NCBI GenBank assembly: GCA_037445575.1
Contig: JBBIKH010000008.1
Coordinates: 1-32,400 of the forward strand
Source of the DNA: Oleimicrobium sp037445575
Lineage (GTDB): Bacteria > Zhuqueibacterota > Zhuqueibacteria > JANLFK01 > Oleimicrobiaceae
Direction: 5' to 3'
Length of the DNA: 32,400 nt
The stretch's first letter is position 1. Each line of letters opens with the position of its first letter. The notes under the pieces were generated by a model. It was not told the origin of the DNA. It did not search any database and worked only from the letters and a program-made list of their open reading frames with translations. Position numbers and translations under genes: made by a program. This document shows, one piece after another, positions 1 to 7,321 of the stretch.

Positions 1-498
1 CAGCTCCCTCTGCCCCCTGCCGATGGGGATCATCGAGTCAATGGCCTTGATCCCCGTTTGCACCGGTGTGTCCACGTTCTGGCGGTAGACGACCCCGGGG
101 GCGATCCTCTCCACCGGGCGGAAGCGCTCCGTGCGGAGAGGCCCCTTGCCGTCGATGGGCTGGCCCAGAGCATTGACCACGCGGCCGATCAGGGCATCCC
201 CCACCGGGACCGAAGCGATCCTGCCGGTGCCGCGCACCTCGTCCGCCTCCTCGATGTGGGCATAGTCCCCCATGATGATGACGCCCACGTTGTCCACCTC
301 GAGGTTGAGCACAATCCCCATAACGCCACCTGGGAACTCCACCAGCTCCGAGGCCATGGCCTCTGAAAGGCCGCTCACCCTGGCGATGCCGTCGCCGATC
401 TCCACCACGTGGCCCACGTTCACGGTCGAGAGCGGAGCTTCGAAGCTCTCGATCTCACGACGAATGCGGGCGGTAATATCTTCGACATGGATGGGCAT
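1..498 (-). CDS. atpA: F-type ATP synthase subunit alpha (N-terminal 166 codons, cut by window edge)
   Basis: Reading leftward from an ATG at 498, the frame stays open to base 1 and gives MPIHVEDITARIRREIESF, then the alpha-subunit beta-barrel (VGHVVEIGDGIARVSGL, ELVEFPGG, GVIIMGDY) and the start of the nucleotide-binding domain (GRVVNALGQPIDG, IKAIDSMIPIGRGQRE). The alpha P-loop would follow just outside the window. The alpha subunit forms the non-catalytic nucleotide sites of the F1 hexamer. A GAGGAG ribosome-binding site sits before the start. It follows atpH by 18 bases, the standard order of a bacterial atp operon, and gamma, beta and epsilon genes are expected to the left. The gene is partial only because the window ends. 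Confidence 0.96.
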   Translation of the reverse strand, partial: MPIHVEDITARIRREIESFEAPLSTVNVGHVVEIGDGIARVSGLSEAMASELVEFPGGVMGIVLNLEVDNVGVIIMGDYAHIEEADEVRGTGRIASVPVGDALIGRVVNALGQPIDGKGPLRTERFRPVERIAPGVVYRQNVDTPVQTGIKAIDSMIPIGRGQREL

Positions 499-516
499 GC
501 ACACTCCTCACCGCAG

Positions 517-1062
517 CTATCGGCTGCTCCGCAGGCGCTGGTGCAAGGCGGCCAGGCGCCCTGCCAAGCTGCCATCGATCAGCTTGTCGCCGACCTTGAT
601 AATCACTCCCCCCAGGATATCGGGTTCGACCTCAAACCGGACGGCCACCTCTTCCCCAAAGCGCTTGCGCACCTGGGCGCGGAGTGCCTCCTGCTCCTTT
701 CGGGTGAGAGGGACAGCAGTGACGACGCGTGCCAGCTCCTGGCGGCCGCCGCCGGCCAGAGCCAAGGCCAACTGCTCCACGACCTCGCCCAACAAGGCCA
801 GTTGCCCGTCGCGGAGCATTACGTAGACCAGGTTGCGCGCGTCCCGATTGAGGTCCGGAGGAAGCAGCGCGTCGCATTCGCGCTGACGCACGGCGAAATC
901 CTTGCTCACATCAGCAAGCCGAGCCAGGAGTTCAGGGTCGGCGGACAGCTTTTCCCACAGGCGCCGCAACTGCGCCACCCACCCGGCGGTAATGTGGGCA
1001 CAGGCAGCAGCCGTGTAGTCCTGAACCCGAGCCTTGCCGCTTTTGACCTTGAGGCCCCTCAC
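517..1062 (-). CDS. atpH: F-type ATP synthase subunit delta
   Basis: The 181-residue product matches the delta (OSCP) family, which joins the top of F1 to the peripheral b stalk. The N-terminal helical domain (residues about 10-110, with LYVMLRDG-like text at VYVMLRDGQLALLGEVVEQL) is followed by the typical C-terminal part: VVTAVPLTRKEQEALRAQV, then VEPDILGGVIIKVGDKLIDGS and a closing helix. The start is GTG at 1062. It overlaps the TGA stop of atpF by four bases (GTGA) and has GGAGG six bases upstream, so the two genes are probably translationally coupled. Length is normal for the family. Confidence 0.95.
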   Translation of the reverse strand: MRGLKVKSGKARVQDYTAAACAHITAGWVAQLRRLWEKLSADPELLARLADVSKDFAVRQRECDALLPPDLNRDARNLVYVMLRDGQLALLGEVVEQLALALAGGGRQELARVVTAVPLTRKEQEALRAQVRKRFGEEVAVRFEVEPDILGGVIIKVGDKLIDGSLAGRLAALHQRLRSSR

Positions 1063-1568
1063 GCCAGACCTCCACTCTCTTCCAGAAACTCCCGGATCAA
1101 GCGGCGTTGGGCCTGCTCATCGACGGCGACGGTGTTGCGCAGCGTCTTGCGCGTGAGTTCCACGGCGAGGTCCACCACCTGCTGGCGGAGCTCGGTGAGC
1201 AGCTGCTGCCGCTCCAGCTCGATCTGCTGGCGAGCCTGCAGGCGGATCTCCTCTGCTTCGCGGCGCGCCTCAGCTAAGATGGCCTCGCGCATTTTCTCGG
1301 TCTCCTGCGCCACGCGCGTGGCGGCCTCCTGGGATGCCTTTCGTGCCTGCTCCAACTCCCGCTGAAACGCCTGCCGTTGCGCCTCCGCCTCCTGGCGCAC
1401 CTGCTCCGCTTGCGTCAGCGCCTCCTGAATCTTCCGCCGCCGCTCAGCCAGCATCCTCTGCACCGGCCGATACAAGACAAGACGTAACACAAGCAGGAGA
1501 AGGACGAAATTTATCAGGTAGGCAAAAAAGAGCGCAGGGTCGATCCCCAGGGGTCTCAGTGCGTCCAA
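1059..1568 (-). CDS. atpF: F-type ATP synthase subunit b
   Basis: The 169-residue product has one N-terminal membrane helix (about residues 12-33, FFAYLINFVLLLLVLRLVLY) and then the PVQRMLAERRRKIQEAL segment typical of bacterial b subunits. A long, highly charged coiled coil follows to the C-terminus. It is the peripheral stalk that holds F1 against rotation. The start codon is TTG, supported by a strong AGGAGG five bases upstream, and no better in-frame ATG precedes the membrane helix. It lies between the c and delta genes as expected. Only one b gene is seen, so the stalk is probably a homodimer. Confidence 0.95.
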   Translation of the reverse strand: MDALRPLGIDPALFFAYLINFVLLLLVLRLVLYRPVQRMLAERRRKIQEALTQAEQVRQEAEAQRQAFQRELEQARKASQEAATRVAQETEKMREAILAEARREAEEIRLQARQQIELERQQLLTELRQQVVDLAVELTRKTLRNTVAVDEQAQRRLIREFLEESGGLA

Positions 1569-1606
1569 GCGGTCCTCCTATAGCGACGTCCGCTCCTTAC
1601 TTGCCT

Positions 1607-1837
1607 TCACAGCACAAACAGCAGAATCAGCGCCACCACTAACGAATAAATGGCGATTGCCTCCGCAAAGGCGATGCCGATAAACATGAACGTCTGAATG
1701 CGCGAGGTGGCATCGGGGTTGCGCCCTATAGCCTGGAGTGCGCCCGCAGCAAGAATGCCTATGCCTATGCCCGGCCCCACTGCCCCAAGCCCAATAGCCA
1801 ACCCTGCTGCTAGAAATTTCGCTGTCGACAGGTCCAT
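1607..1837 (-). CDS. atpE: F-type ATP synthase subunit c (proton-type ring subunit)
   Basis: A 76-residue hairpin of two membrane helices. Helix 1 carries the glycine-rich GPGIGIG run (residues 21-27), followed by the polar loop ARNP-like GRNPDA (38-43). Helix 2 carries the ion-binding carboxylate Glu59 in FAEAIAIYSL. Sodium-binding c subunits (Ilyobacter type) have Gln in the helix-1 glycine run and Ser-Thr after the carboxylate. Here these positions are Ile26 and Ala60-Ile61, so proton coupling is inferred. ATG start with AGGGAGG upstream. The gene sits between a and b, the usual order. Confidence 0.96.
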   Translation of the reverse strand: MDLSTAKFLAAGLAIGLGAVGPGIGIGILAAGALQAIGRNPDATSRIQTFMFIGIAFAEAIAIYSLVVALILLFVL

Positions 1838-1867
1838 ACTGTGTGCCTCCCTTTGGATCTACTGCAC

Positions 1868-2803
1868 CTAGTGTTCCGCTTCCTCATGGCCGTGTGCAGA
1901 AGTTGCCATGGTGAAAAATGCGAGGGTGAGAATGAAGAAAATGAAGGCCTGAATGAGGCCCACAAACACCTCCAGGCCCAGGAAAGGCAACGTCAGTACC
2001 AGGGGCACAAGCGAGGCCAACACCAACAGCATCACCTCGCCTGCGAAGATGTTGCCGAAGAGTCGAAAGGAAAAGGAGATAACTTTGGCCACCTCACTTA
2101 TGGCCTCCAAGACTCCCACTGCCAAGTTGATGGCGCCGAAGGCGAGCAGACTAAACCGCCTTCTCAGAGAGACCCCCGGGCGCAGCGCTGCTCCAAGCCC
2201 CCCGACGTTCACAAACTTGCCAAAGTAGCGCGGCCCTAAGGCGATAACGCCAAAGACTTGCGTCATGAACACCGAGAGCATGGCGAGGGCCAGATTGTTG
2301 TTTAGATCGGTGCTGGGCGAGCGAAACAGGGGGACAATGAGCTTTTCTGCCCCTTCTGCGTGATGCCCCGACGCGTGCGCAACATGCTCCTCAACCACGC
2401 CGAAGGCGCTCAAGCCCGGCAGCAGGCCAAACCAGTTGGACACCAACACGTAGAGGAAGATGGTAGCTACGATCGCGAAAAAGCGCGGTGCCCACCGTGC
2501 GCCGGCCACGGATTCGGTGAGGTGGTACAGGGTTTCGAGCACCCACTCCACAAAGTTCTGCAGCCCTGTGGGCACCAGGCGCATGCGTCTGGTGGCCAGC
2601 ACCGCCACAGCTACCAAAATGAGGTCCACCACGAGTGCGGTCAGCAGGGTGTTGGTGACCTGGAGCGGCCCAAAGCGGAGCCCTGGGATGATCTCGGCCC
2701 GGATCATCACCGGTGGCAGGCGGAACCGCAAATAGAGGTTGCCTGCTACCAATAGTGCCACGGCCCCAAGGAGGATGAGCAAAATCTTGGTTCGCTTCTT
2801 CAT
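1868..2803 (-). CDS. atpB: F-type ATP synthase subunit a
   Basis: The product is a polytopic membrane protein of 311 residues that forms the two ion half-channels against the c ring. The essential arginine lies in FSFRLFGNIFAGE (Arg247 from this start). The partner helix GLIQAFIFFILTLAF near the C-terminus is also typical. The loop before TDLNNNLALA is extended by a His/Glu-rich stretch, and the tail SAHGHEEAEH is likewise His- and acid-rich. I chose the ATG at 2803 (MKKRTK). An in-frame TTG at 2818 would add five residues but has weaker initiation features. It follows the AtpZ/AtpI-like gene and precedes the c gene. Confidence 0.94.
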   Translation of the reverse strand: MKKRTKILLILLGAVALLVAGNLYLRFRLPPVMIRAEIIPGLRFGPLQVTNTLLTALVVDLILVAVAVLATRRMRLVPTGLQNFVEWVLETLYHLTESVAGARWAPRFFAIVATIFLYVLVSNWFGLLPGLSAFGVVEEHVAHASGHHAEGAEKLIVPLFRSPSTDLNNNLALAMLSVFMTQVFGVIALGPRYFGKFVNVGGLGAALRPGVSLRRRFSLLAFGAINLAVGVLEAISEVAKVISFSFRLFGNIFAGEVMLLVLASLVPLVLTLPFLGLEVFVGLIQAFIFFILTLAFFTMATSAHGHEEAEH

Positions 2804-2823
2804 GCGGCCCACTCGCAATTAGC

Positions 2824-3048
2824 TCACTGCCGGCGCGCCATAGCTGCCACGCTCAGCACGCACAGCACTACGCCGCCCACCATCCCGACGATCAGCAGCC
2901 AGGGGGCAGTGCCCAGGAGGCGATCAAGATACAGACCCAGGGCCAGAGGGCTGCCTACACAGACCACAATCAAGGCACTCACGCGCGCCACGGCGGCCAT
3001 CGCCACGGCGAACTGGCGGATAGCAAGAATGGTGTCCTCTCGACCCAT
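2824..3048 (-). CDS. AtpZ/AtpI-family small membrane protein, ATP synthase assembly
   Basis: A 74-residue protein with two predicted membrane helices (about residues 18-40 and 48-69), joined by GLYLDRLLGTAPWLLIVG, which resembles the core motif of the AtpZ/AtpI (ATP synthase protein I) family. Members are usually encoded first in F-type atp operons and are linked to c-ring assembly or Mg2+ supply. Here it is also the first F-type gene, directly after the V-type K gene with 37 bases between. ATG start with AGGAGAGGG upstream. The family is poorly conserved, so the assignment rests on the motif together with position. Confidence 0.8.
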   Translation of the reverse strand: MGREDTILAIRQFAVAMAAVARVSALIVVCVGSPLALGLYLDRLLGTAPWLLIVGMVGGVVLCVLSVAAMARRQ

Positions 3049-3085
3049 GCCGACGGCCCTCTCCTCTGCCCACTAAGCGTAGCAC

Positions 3086-3526
3086 TCACACCTTCGGGAT
3101 GGCCGCTAAGGTGAAGACCATGATGAACAAGGCCACCGTTTCGATGATGCCCAGCACCATGATATACTGCCCAAAGCCTTTGCCCGTTTCTCCCAGGGCG
3201 TCCGCAGCCTTGGCCCCGGCCTTACCCTGCATGTAAGCGGACATCCCCATGGCAAAGCCGGCGAAGGCCCCGAGGAGCATCTGATAGAGGTAGGAGTCCG
3301 GCGGCAGATTGGCGCTGCGGATGGCATTGCGCAGGATCATGCCGTAGATGGTCTGGGAAAGAGGCGCACCCACGAAGGCGACCATGATAAACGGCGCCGC
3401 CTTGTTCTGGGCAAAGGCCCGCTTCCAGGCCCCGACAGCGGACATCCCTGCCACGCCAGCTCCCAGTGCCGAGCCCACTGCTGCCAAGGCCAACGAAATG
3501 CTCATGTCACCAAATCCCTGCACCAT
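3086..3526 (-). CDS. ntpK: V/A-type ATPase membrane ring subunit K (double hairpin, Na+-type site)
   Basis: A 146-residue protein of four membrane helices arranged as two hairpins, the duplicated proteolipid of V-type rings. The ion-binding glutamate is in the fourth helix (Glu129, GIIETVALF). Side chains matching the Na+ site of Enterococcus hirae NtpK (Thr64, Gln65, Tyr68, Gln110, Glu139) can be aligned to Ser57, Gln58, Tyr61, Gln100 and Glu129: PLSQTIYG in helix 2 and YMQGKA in helix 3. By homology this suggests sodium coupling, which is not demonstrated. It is the last V-type gene and follows subunit I by 40 bases. Confidence 0.95.
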   Translation of the reverse strand: MVQGFGDMSISLALAAVGSALGAGVAGMSAVGAWKRAFAQNKAAPFIMVAFVGAPLSQTIYGMILRNAIRSANLPPDSYLYQMLLGAFAGFAMGMSAYMQGKAGAKAADALGETGKGFGQYIMVLGIIETVALFIMVFTLAAIPKV

Positions 3527-3566
3527 AGACCTCCTCCTTTCCGCTCACAACCGACCCTCGCGCCCA

Positions 3567-5342
3567 TCATTCACGAAACGGCTGGTAAGGCCGTCCAGAC
3601 CATTGCATTCCCAGGTGGCCGGAAAATTCTAACATGTTCAGACGCACCCCGTGGACAATGACCGCCATGAAGCCGAGCACGATGTTGAGCGCGTGCCCAA
3701 AGAACAGGATAAAAGCGGCGATCAACCCGCGGAGCACGGAGTTGAAACCAAGACTCAGTGCCATTTCGTTGAAGCTGGACTCAACCGTCACCGACGCAAA
3801 ACCTACCGCGAACAGACGCAAATAGGAAACCACATCGGAAAAGGAGCTGATCACGCTCAACGGCGTCTCCGCCAGCGATTGGAGTACACCCTTGACGAAC
3901 TTGCGCTGGGCGTGGGCGAAGAGGAGCACCAGCGCGGTACCGCCGCCCACCAACGCCAGGATCACCGCTGCAGAGGGTCCGCTCTTGCCCAGGACCAGTC
4001 GTCCGGCGGTGAAGAACAGCCCCCAGACGATGGCAATCCACCCCACCTGCGCCAGGGCACGCACGGAATTGAGCAACCGGAAGGCGTTCATCCCGTGGGC
4101 CACGGTGAGGTGGATGGCACCAATCAGGAAGCACAGGTACATCATGAAATCCTGGCTTTCGGCTGCAAAGCTATTCACCGGGTCCACAATCAGTCGGCGT
4201 AGGAAGGGCAGCTGCCCAATTTGCGGCACACCGAACCAGTTGCCGGAGATGGCTCCCCATAGCAGAGTGGCGACGCTCAGGACGTACATCAGCGCAAACG
4301 GCTCCCGGGGCGCCTGTCTGGCCTTGCGCCGCACCAGCCATGTCACCACGAGAAACAGGAGCCCGTAACCGGCGTCGCCGATCAGGATGGCGAAAAAGAC
4401 GCTGAAGAAGAGCAGGAACCAGAAGCTGATGTCGTGCTCCTCATACCCTGGGATGGTGCCCAAGAACTTGAAGACCGGTTCGACCACACGGAGCCAACGG
4501 GGATTGCGGATGAGGGTGGGCACTTCCTCCGGGTTGTCGGGGTCCTCGACGGTGTAGGCCCACCCTTCGCGGTCGGCAGCTGCGGTCACACGCTTCACCT
4601 CTTCCGCCGGGCAGTACCCCTGAAGGAAGGCAATCTCCTCGGCCTGCCCCATGCCGGCCAGGACACGGCTGAATTCCAGTCGCTTGGCCAGTTGCTCACG
4701 GTGGCGAGAGAGGGCCTGGCGGTGGCGGGCCAGCCCAGCCACCTCTTTGTCGATGGCAGTGATGGCGCCCTCCACCTCGGCAATCTGCGCCTCCAGAGCT
4801 GTCACTTCCACCGCCGGCATGGGTTCCTCTTTAAAGTCCAACCGGTCATCAGCGGAAGTGGCGAAGTAGACGAAATAGACGGTCCGCTGATCTTCGCGCA
4901 CCACCTGGATCATCTTCTCCGGCGGCAGGGCTCGGATCGCCTGTCGATCGCCCACGTAGAAGCGCAGCACGATCCCTGCTTGGGCCAGCTCCTGCACAGA
5001 AGCCAGCGAAACCCGTCCCCAGCGTTCGAACCACGTGTGCTGCTCGCGCAGCTCTTCCAGTTCCCGTGCCAGCTGTTCCCGCTGTCGACACCGTTCGAGG
5101 ATGTGCCCCACCACTATGGTCGGATCGGCCGCCTCCTCACCTGGCTCTGCGCCCTCGGTGCCGATGATGCTCAGGGCTCGCTCCACTTCGCCGAGGTCCG
5201 CTTCCAACCGGGCCACGTCATCCGACTGCGGAGCGGCGATGGGCTGCACGTGGACCACCCCCAGCTTGCGCAGGCGCGCTACAGCTGCCTCGCGCTCCTC
5301 CCCCCATACCAGGAGCGTCACCTTCTTCATCTTGACGATCAT
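3567..5342 (-). CDS. ntpI: V/A-type ATPase subunit I (a-subunit homologue)
   Basis: A 591-residue protein with a cytoplasmic, coiled-coil N-terminal half (to about residue 300) and a C-terminal half of about seven to eight membrane helices beginning at FWFLLFFSVFFAILIGDAGYG. It is the stator that faces the K ring and ties it to the peripheral stalk. The functional arginines fit at Arg509 (VSYLRLFAVG) and Arg567 (HGVRLNMLEF), and the typical ending WSGRPYQPF is present. The frame is open further upstream, but that part only overlaps subunit D. The ATG at 5342 forms an ATGA overlap with the D stop and is the credible start. Confidence 0.95.
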   Translation of the reverse strand: MIVKMKKVTLLVWGEEREAAVARLRKLGVVHVQPIAAPQSDDVARLEADLGEVERALSIIGTEGAEPGEEAADPTIVVGHILERCRQREQLARELEELREQHTWFERWGRVSLASVQELAQAGIVLRFYVGDRQAIRALPPEKMIQVVREDQRTVYFVYFATSADDRLDFKEEPMPAVEVTALEAQIAEVEGAITAIDKEVAGLARHRQALSRHREQLAKRLEFSRVLAGMGQAEEIAFLQGYCPAEEVKRVTAAADREGWAYTVEDPDNPEEVPTLIRNPRWLRVVEPVFKFLGTIPGYEEHDISFWFLLFFSVFFAILIGDAGYGLLFLVVTWLVRRKARQAPREPFALMYVLSVATLLWGAISGNWFGVPQIGQLPFLRRLIVDPVNSFAAESQDFMMYLCFLIGAIHLTVAHGMNAFRLLNSVRALAQVGWIAIVWGLFFTAGRLVLGKSGPSAAVILALVGGGTALVLLFAHAQRKFVKGVLQSLAETPLSVISSFSDVVSYLRLFAVGFASVTVESSFNEMALSLGFNSVLRGLIAAFILFFGHALNIVLGFMAVIVHGVRLNMLEFSGHLGMQWSGRPYQPFRE

Positions 5343-5941
5343 GCTTCGCGCCGCTTTTCGATTTTGGCCTTTGCGATCTTGCCGCGCACCACCTCGGCAG
5401 TCATCTGGTCGCCCAGGAATATCTGAATGACGCGAATATTCTCCTGCGCCTCCGGGATTTTGATCTCCTCGAAGAGCTTGATCCGTTGGATCGTCACCCG
5501 CAGCTCCTCTTGCAGAATGGCCAGCTGTCTGTCCACGAAGTTGAGGCGCGTGTAACGCTCGATCTGCTCCTTGCAGGTGGCGATGCCCTGGTCCACCCAC
5601 AGCGGGGTGGTGAACAGATCGTAGGGCACCTCCTCGAAGCTGATCCCCGCGAAGAGGGGAATGTCGATCCCCGCGATGTTCCCCGTCTCGGTGGTCACCT
5701 CAGCCACCTTCACCAACGCAGGCAGGTTCACCTCCTCGGCAAACACGTCCGCCCACTGGTTGACCTCAGCGTTCACCCGTTCGATGTCGGTCACCAGTGC
5801 CTCGCGGGTCCGCTGCAAGGAACGTATCTCCTGCAGCAACTGCTGCTTTTTGAGCTCTAAGGTGGGCAGGTAGCGCAAAAAGCGCCGCAGGTTGTCCTTC
5901 TGCCTCTTGAGCTCAATCCTTGTCAGTCTGACCTTGGCCAT
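5339..5941 (-). CDS. ntpD: V/A-type ATPase subunit D (central rotor shaft)
   Basis: The 200-residue product begins with AKVRLTRIELKRQKDNLRRF and is mostly long alpha-helix at both ends, the antiparallel coiled coil that turns inside the A3B3 head. The central text (GIDIPLFAGISFEEVPYDLF) and the C-terminal helix (RINFVDRQL-like LNFVDRQLAILQEELRVTIQRI) fit family members from DUF2764-type operons. Archaeal and Enterococcus enzymes have an F subunit attached to D. None is encoded here. It lies 12 bases after subunit B, and its stop overlaps the start of subunit I by four bases. Confidence 0.94.
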   Translation of the reverse strand: MAKVRLTRIELKRQKDNLRRFLRYLPTLELKKQQLLQEIRSLQRTREALVTDIERVNAEVNQWADVFAEEVNLPALVKVAEVTTETGNIAGIDIPLFAGISFEEVPYDLFTTPLWVDQGIATCKEQIERYTRLNFVDRQLAILQEELRVTIQRIKLFEEIKIPEAQENIRVIQIFLGDQMTAEVVRGKIAKAKIEKRREA

Positions 5942-5953
5942 CGCCAGCCTCTG

Positions 5954-7321
5954 TTATTCGGAAGCCGCCTCGGCGCTCACCACCTCGCCAACCTCTGCGG
6001 GCGCCGCCTCAGCCTCCTTCCGCTCCCCTATCCCAGGCCAGAACTCTTTAATGAGCTCCGTGCGCAGCCCCGTTTCCTCCGGCCGGAAGCAAGCTGCCAA
6101 GATCTCCCATCCCAGATCCAACGCCCGCTCCAAGGGGATGTTTACCGACAGGTCCATCATTCGCGACTCGAACAGCTTGCCGTACTTGAGCAGCTTGTTA
6201 TCCCAGGTGCTCATTCTGAAGCCCATGGCGCGCTTTTCTTCTGTCTCCTTGTACTGGGCGTACAGCTGGATCATCCCATCCATGATCGCACGATGGTCCT
6301 TGCGGGTGTTCTTGTTGACCAGCTGCTTGAGCCGACTGAGCGAGCCAAAGGGATCGATGCGCCCGCCGTGCAGGTAGAACTGCCCCTCGGTGATGTAGCC
6401 GGTGTTGTCGGGAACCGGGTGCGTCACATCGTTGCCCGGCATCGTGGTGACGGCCAAGATGGTGATGGAACCGGCGTCCTCAAAGTCCACCGCCTTCTCG
6501 TAGCGCGAGGCAAGCTGCGTGTAAAGGTCGCCCGGGTAGCCGCGGTTGGAGGGGACGTGCTCCATGGTGATGGAGATCTCCTTCAGAGCGTCGGCAAAGT
6601 TGGTCATGTCCGTGAGCAGCACCAGCACGTCTTTCCCCTGGAGGGCGAACTTTTCTGCCACCGCCAGGCAGAGGTCAGGAACCATCAGGCTCTCCACAAT
6701 AGGGTCGGCGGCAGTGTTGATGAAAAAGATCGAGCGGTACAACGCCCCGCCCTCCTCGAGCACGGTCTTGAAGTACATGTATTGATCGTACTTCAGGCCG
6801 ATGCCCCCGAGAATGATCATATCCACCTCCGCCTGCAGGGCGATCCGGGCGAGAAGCTCGTTGTACGGCTCCCCGGAGACCGAGAAGATGGGGAGTTTCT
6901 GCGACACCACCAGTGAATTGAACACATCAATCATCGGGATGTTGGTCCGGATCATGCGTCGGGGGATGATGCGCTTGTAGGGGTTTACGGGGGGTCCGGC
7001 CACGGGGATGAGGTGCTCGGTCAGCTGCGGGCCCTTGTCGCGCGGCATGCCCGCGCCATCGAACACGCGCCCCAGCATGTTCTCCGAAAAGGTCACCAGC
7101 ATGGGATGTCCGAGAAAGCGCACTTCATCATTGACGGAGATCCCGCGGCTGCCGGCAAACACCTGCAGCGACACCAAGTCACCATCCAACTTGATCACCT
7201 GCGCCAAGGATTTGCCGCGCTGGGTGGTGATTTCCGCCAGCTCCTCGTAGGCAACGTCGGTGGCGCGCACGGTGATGACGTTGCCGACTACTTGCAGAAT
7301 CCTGCTATAGACCCTTCGCAT
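5954..7321 (-). CDS. ntpB: V/A-type ATPase subunit B (non-catalytic)
   Basis: The 455-residue product starts RRVYSRILQVVGNVITVRA and shows the B-subunit series: GRVFDGAGMPRDKGP, the degenerate nucleotide loop SGEPYNELLARIALQAEV in place of a true P-loop, LLTDMTNFADALKEIS, PSNRGYPGDLYTQLASRYE and TEGQFYLHGGRIDPFGSLSRL. It alternates with A in the head and has non-catalytic sites at the interfaces. The start overlaps the end of subunit A by 17 bases, which suggests coupled translation in the 1:1 ratio the complex needs. An acidic, alanine-rich tail (EAEAAPAEVGEVVSAEAASE) is not conserved. Confidence 0.96.
   Translation of the reverse strand: MRRVYSRILQVVGNVITVRATDVAYEELAEITTQRGKSLAQVIKLDGDLVSLQVFAGSRGISVNDEVRFLGHPMLVTFSENMLGRVFDGAGMPRDKGPQLTEHLIPVAGPPVNPYKRIIPRRMIRTNIPMIDVFNSLVVSQKLPIFSVSGEPYNELLARIALQAEVDMIILGGIGLKYDQYMYFKTVLEEGGALYRSIFFINTAADPIVESLMVPDLCLAVAEKFALQGKDVLVLLTDMTNFADALKEISITMEHVPSNRGYPGDLYTQLASRYEKAVDFEDAGSITILAVTTMPGNDVTHPVPDNTGYITEGQFYLHGGRIDPFGSLSRLKQLVNKNTRKDHRAIMDGMIQLYAQYKETEEKRAMGFRMSTWDNKLLKYGKLFESRMMDLSVNIPLERALDLGWEILAACFRPEETGLRTELIKEFWPGIGERKEAEAAPAEVGEVVSAEAASE

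Noticed and set aside
3049..3085. Promoter or terminator between the V-type and F-type operons
   Set aside because: No -35/-10 pair with proper spacing and no stable hairpin with a T run could be found in 37 bases.
5343..5600. 86-codon N-terminal extension of V-type subunit I
   Set aside because: It lies wholly within subunit D in another frame and has no family similarity. The ATGA overlap at 5342 is the natural start.
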